Source: Aureibaculum sp. 2308TA14-22
Lineage (GTDB): Bacteria; Bacteroidota; Bacteroidia; Flavobacteriales; Flavobacteriaceae
Reading direction: 5' to 3'
NCBI RefSeq assembly: GCF_040538665.1
Contig: NZ_JBEWXT010000001.1
Span: 1 to 64,000 of the forward strand
Length of the DNA: 64,000 bases
Shown here: positions 61,467 through 64,000 of the stretch, piece after piece
How positions within the stretch are numbered: position 1 is the stretch's first letter
How the letters are laid out: each line of letters starts with the position of its first letter
Notes under the pieces: generated by a model
Databases searched by the model: none
Told to the model about the DNA's origin: nothing
Seen by the model: only the letters and a program-made list of their open reading frames with translations
Position numbers and translations under genes: made by a program

Positions 61467-61763
61467 ATGGCAAAATTTGGTGAGTTAATCAGTTCAAGCA
61501 TTCCTACTTTGATTGATTTCTATGCAGATTGGAATGAAAACAATAATACTTTTCATAAAGTTTTACGTGATGTTGCTGCAGCATTGGGTGATAAAGCTAA
61601 GGTAATTAAAATTGACATTGACAAGAACGAAACCTTGGCAAATGCACTACGCATCAAAGGCAATCCTACTTTTATTATCTACAAAAATGGCGAAATGAAA
61701 TGGCGTCAATCTGGTGAACAAGATGCCAATACTTTGATTAGTTTGGTAGAGCAGTATGTTTAG
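61467..61763 (+). CDS. Cysteine-free thioredoxin-fold protein
   Basis: This 98-residue protein follows the thioredoxin pattern (PTLIDFYADW, KVIKIDIDKNETLANAL, IKGNPTFIIYKNG with the cis-Pro). The active site WCGPC is replaced by WNENN (22-26), and there is no cysteine at all. It therefore cannot do dithiol chemistry. The fold is probably kept for binding or chaperone work. It is cytoplasmic (no signal peptide) and monocistronic, with its own promoter. Similar Trx-fold proteins without cysteines occur in Flavobacteriaceae. Confidence 0.88.
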   Translation: MAKFGELISSSIPTLIDFYADWNENNNTFHKVLRDVAAALGDKAKVIKIDIDKNETLANALRIKGNPTFIIYKNGEMKWRQSGEQDANTLISLVEQYV

Positions 61764-61790
61764 CCTCCCCTAGCCCCTCCTAGGGAAGGG
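61764..61790. repeat. G+C-rich element after the thioredoxin-like gene
   Basis: A 27-base segment of unusually high G+C follows the stop directly. It contains CCCTA (61769-61773 region) facing TAGGG (about 61781-61785), so it can fold. It is compositionally unlike the surroundings. Similar CCCCTAGCCCCTCC-type stretches are familiar as dispersed repeats in flavobacterial genomes; copy number here is unknown. Confidence 0.5.
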
Positions 61791-61820
61791 AATACAATTG
61801 CTATGCAATAGAATGAATAG

Positions 61821-62465
61821 CTATTTTATTTCTTTAAATTCGTAGCCTTTACCGCTAAAGTAATCCAATACTTTTGGTAAAACCACTTTCAAATTTTTAA
61901 AAGCTTTTACACTATCGTGAAAAACAATAATATCTCCGCTTTTGGCATTTTTGATTACATTGTTTAGGCAAATTTCTGGAGTTATGGTGGTGTCAAAATC
62001 CCAACTTAAAATGGACCACATAATTATTTTGTAATTATTTTTAATGAGTAATTTGGTTTGTGATTTTTTAATTTTTCCATATGGAGGACGAAATAATGAT
62101 TCTGAGTTGTCGGAAGTTGGGTATTTTTCAATTATTTTTTTGGTTTTTACAACTGACTTTAAGTAGTCCTCATTAACTGTTTTCCAGCCCTTTTCGTGAT
62201 TAAAAGTGTGGTTGCCGATTGAATGCCCTTGATTAATTATTTTGTTAAAGGTTGAGGGTTCTTTTTCTATGTTTTCACCTATACAGAAAAAGGTAGCTTT
62301 GGCATTATATTCATGCAAAGTGTTCAACACCCAATTCGTTATTTCTGGCGTTGGACCATCATCAAAGGTGAGATAAATTTCTTTTTTTTTAGCAGGTAAA
62401 CTCCAAACCTGATTCGGGTAAAAAGCTCTAATCCATTTTGGTGTTTTTGTGAAGTAAGAATTCAT
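61821..62465 (-). CDS. Polysaccharide deacetylase (NodB domain)
   Basis: This 214-residue metal-dependent deacetylase (CE4) has TFDDGPTPE (Asp35, Asp36), HSIGNHTFNH (metal-binding His86 and His90) and RPPYGK. A DSV-type end motif (FHDSVKAFKNL) carries the last catalytic His. No signal peptide is visible, so its location is unclear. Substrates may be peptidoglycan or other GlcNAc polymers. The ATG overlaps the stop of the upstream DUF2723 gene by one base (TAATG), so the two are translationally coupled. Confidence 0.92.
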   Translation of the reverse strand: MNSYFTKTPKWIRAFYPNQVWSLPAKKKEIYLTFDDGPTPEITNWVLNTLHEYNAKATFFCIGENIEKEPSTFNKIINQGHSIGNHTFNHEKGWKTVNEDYLKSVVKTKKIIEKYPTSDNSESLFRPPYGKIKKSQTKLLIKNNYKIIMWSILSWDFDTTITPEICLNNVIKNAKSGDIIVFHDSVKAFKNLKVVLPKVLDYFSGKGYEFKEIK

Positions 62466-64000
62466 TACTCAATAACTCCTTCCAAAGACCTAATAGACTC
62501 TATGTATCCTTTTTTAAGTTCATCTGCAAATTCCTTATCGTGTTCATCAGCCGTTGCAACCACGTTATTATACATCATTAATGTGCCTTCAATATCATCG
62601 TAATGTTGTGAAACACCATAATTGTCCAATCCACTATAAAATTCTATTCTATCTTGAAAAATATCAACTAAAGTATTGGCAACATTTCTGGCTTTTTCTT
62701 TTTTGCCAATTTGGTAATAAGCATCTGGAAAACCTAGTACGAGACCAAAATGCCCATAGCGTCTAACAGGCATTTTTTCAATAGATAAATCTAATATCTC
62801 TTCAGCTTTATCATTTTTACCTTCTTTAATTAAAGCTTCTGCCAAACGGATTAAACTATTTCTAAAACTAATACCGTTTTTACGGGTTTCCACATCCACA
62901 TAAATATCGCCATTGCTGTTTTTCCAATCCCACTTTTTTACGTTGTTGTACATGGTCTCTGTGTCTATCCTGCCGAGGTCCAATACACTTTTTGGTCTTC
63001 CATTTGGACTTTTGCTTGACGTATAGATGGGTACAAATTTATACGCCAAACCATCCAATTGCAAATAGTCTTTTAGCCAAATATATTCATCTTCAGCATA
63101 AGCACCTCCTGTAAAATAAATTGGTCGTGTCCAATCGTTATGTGCCAAAATATCCAACATTAAAATACGGTGTTTTTGTATGCCAACCCTATCTATTTCA
63201 ATATCTATATAAGGTACAATTTTAGCCGAATCTTTTAATGGTACTATATTGTTTTTTAGTACGGCTTCTTTATCAATAGGGATTCTTAGCCGGTTTGTTG
63301 GGTAATATTTTTCGGGGAAACCATCCTCATCAACATCGTAAAAAGTTCGTTTGTCATCGCTTGCTATCCAATTCATGAAGGCTTTTATGTCCATCACGGT
63401 ATCTTTAAACGCTGGGTTTTCAATATGGTAAGCAACATCTAAAGAGCCAGTTTTGTAATCATCGTGCACCAATTGCCCAGGTATAGGGTCAGCCAAATAG
63501 GTTTTTCTTTGTTGTTGATCTATATACCAATCGGTAGCAAACAAACTGGTATTTACCAACTTAAGGTCGGTTCTATAGTCTTCAACTTCTTGCATATACC
63601 ATAGGGGGAACGTGTCATTATCACCAATGGTAAACATAATGGCGTTTTCCTGTGCGGAGTCTAAATAAGCTTTGGCATTGTTTCGGGTAGCATATTTACC
63701 TGAACGATCATGGTCGTCCCAGTTTTCTGAAGCCATTAATGTAGGTACGGCCAATAAACAAACCGCTGTTGTGGCCAATGCCAATATTTTGGGATTGATT
63801 TTATCCTTAAATTGTTGGTAGAGGGCAAGTACGCCAAAACCTATCCACATAGCAAATACATAGAAAGAGCCTACAACGGCATAATCACGTTCACGCGGTT
63901 CAAAGGGTTTTGGGTTGGTGTAAAATATAATGGCCAAACCTGTAAAAGCGAAAAAGAGGAAAAGGACATAGAAATTCTTTTTATCGAATTTGATATGGAA
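62465..64000 (-). CDS. DUF2723 membrane protein, C-terminal 511 residues (partial)
   Basis: The frame is open to the right edge of the window, so the N-terminus is missing. Helices are visible near the start (VLFLFFAFTGLAIIFYT and a second near FYVFAMWIGFGVLALY). The hallmark PREPRERDYA-like motif appears as FEPRERDYAVVGSFY, followed by ENWDDHDRSGKYATRNNA and GDNDTFPLWYMQEVEDYRTDL. The last about 200 residues look helical and TPR-like. DUF2723 proteins are related to protein O-mannosyltransferase-type enzymes and are linked to glycosylation in Bacteroidota. It is coupled to the NodB-type deacetylase. Confidence 0.88.
   Translation of the reverse strand, partial: FHIKFDKKNFYVLFLFFAFTGLAIIFYTNPKPFEPRERDYAVVGSFYVFAMWIGFGVLALYQQFKDKINPKILALATTAVCLLAVPTLMASENWDDHDRSGKYATRNNAKAYLDSAQENAIMFTIGDNDTFPLWYMQEVEDYRTDLKLVNTSLFATDWYIDQQQRKTYLADPIPGQLVHDDYKTGSLDVAYHIENPAFKDTVMDIKAFMNWIASDDKRTFYDVDEDGFPEKYYPTNRLRIPIDKEAVLKNNIVPLKDSAKIVPYIDIEIDRVGIQKHRILMLDILAHNDWTRPIYFTGGAYAEDEYIWLKDYLQLDGLAYKFVPIYTSSKSPNGRPKSVLDLGRIDTETMYNNVKKWDWKNSNGDIYVDVETRKNGISFRNSLIRLAEALIKEGKNDKAEEILDLSIEKMPVRRYGHFGLVLGFPDAYYQIGKKEKARNVANTLVDIFQDRIEFYSGLDNYGVSQHYDDIEGTLMMYNNVVATADEHDKEFADELKKGYIESIRSLEGVIE

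Noticed and set aside
62554-62766. Plus-strand reading frame inside the DUF2723 gene
   Set aside because: It is a shadow of the minus-strand gene with no independent coding signals.
1-64000. Defence systems, prophage, secretion effector cassettes or insertion sequences
   Set aside because: No transposase, integrase, phage structural, restriction-modification, toxin-antitoxin or Cas-like protein was recognised; gene order is mostly conserved core.

Overview
This window looks like a chromosomal segment of a marine-type flavobacterium (Bacteroidota, Flavobacteriaceae). The evidence is: low G+C, promoters of the Bacteroidota type (TAnnTTTG at -7, often with TTTG about 20 bases upstream), a PorP/SprF-type C-terminus next to PD40-OmpA proteins, a PID-CTERM protein, DUF5686/DUF5916/DUF2723 families, and flavobacterial gene order (ileS-dksA-lspA; rplM-rpsI-rpsB-tsf; exbB-X-exbD-exbD). 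It is almost wholly core genome. I see no prophage, insertion sequence, CRISPR array, integrase or recognisable defence island.

Layout. 1-3.8 kb: the end of a PorP/SprF-like outer-membrane protein, then two tandem PD40-OmpA paralogues. 3.9-13.2 kb: ileS, a degenerate DksA/TraR protein, a small exported protein, lspA, uvrC and a patatin-POTRA-barrel protein. 13.3-20.1 kb (minus): an RND tripartite efflux operon led by its own TetR gene, with a palindrome across the promoter. 20.2-27.3 kb: polyprenyl synthase, tRNA-Met, a 71-residue PID-CTERM protein, riboflavin synthase, pdxA, DUF177-rpmF, and fabH-accB-accC (fatty-acid initiation). 27.4-33.2 kb: an Lrp regulator, a heptanucleotide tandem repeat, a zinc peptidase, asparaginase, tRNA-Ser, a TonB-energising exbB-X-exbD-exbD operon and a beta-barrel protein. 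33.2-42.7 kb (minus): a PAP2-like membrane protein, rpoN, asnS, rfbA, an MMPL transporter and a DUF5686 protein. 42.8-49.1 kb (minus): frr, pyrH, DUF4199, an unknown 527-residue membrane protein, tsf, rpsB, rpsI, rplM. 49.3-58.0 kb: DUF5916 protein, DUF1059-like protein, gamma-glutamyltransferase, an outer-membrane barrel, polA. 58.1-61.4 kb: a glycosylasparaginase and FucP-type transporter facing cutC, which looks like an N-glycan remnant utilisation module. 61.4-64 kb: a cysteine-free thioredoxin-fold protein, a NodB-type deacetylase and the end of a DUF2723 membrane protein.

Most noteworthy: ileS carries the swapped GxHH form of the HxGH signature, which predicts very strong mupirocin resistance. 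The rpsI-rpsB and rpsB-tsf spacers each hold a long helix whose single mismatch becomes a G.U pair only on the coding strand, so they may be RNA regulators. Two candidate operators (TetR operon; fucP/cutC divergent region) are exact inverted repeats. No complete new system is obvious; the unknown membrane pair between tsf and pyrH and the tiny PID-CTERM protein are the least explained genes.
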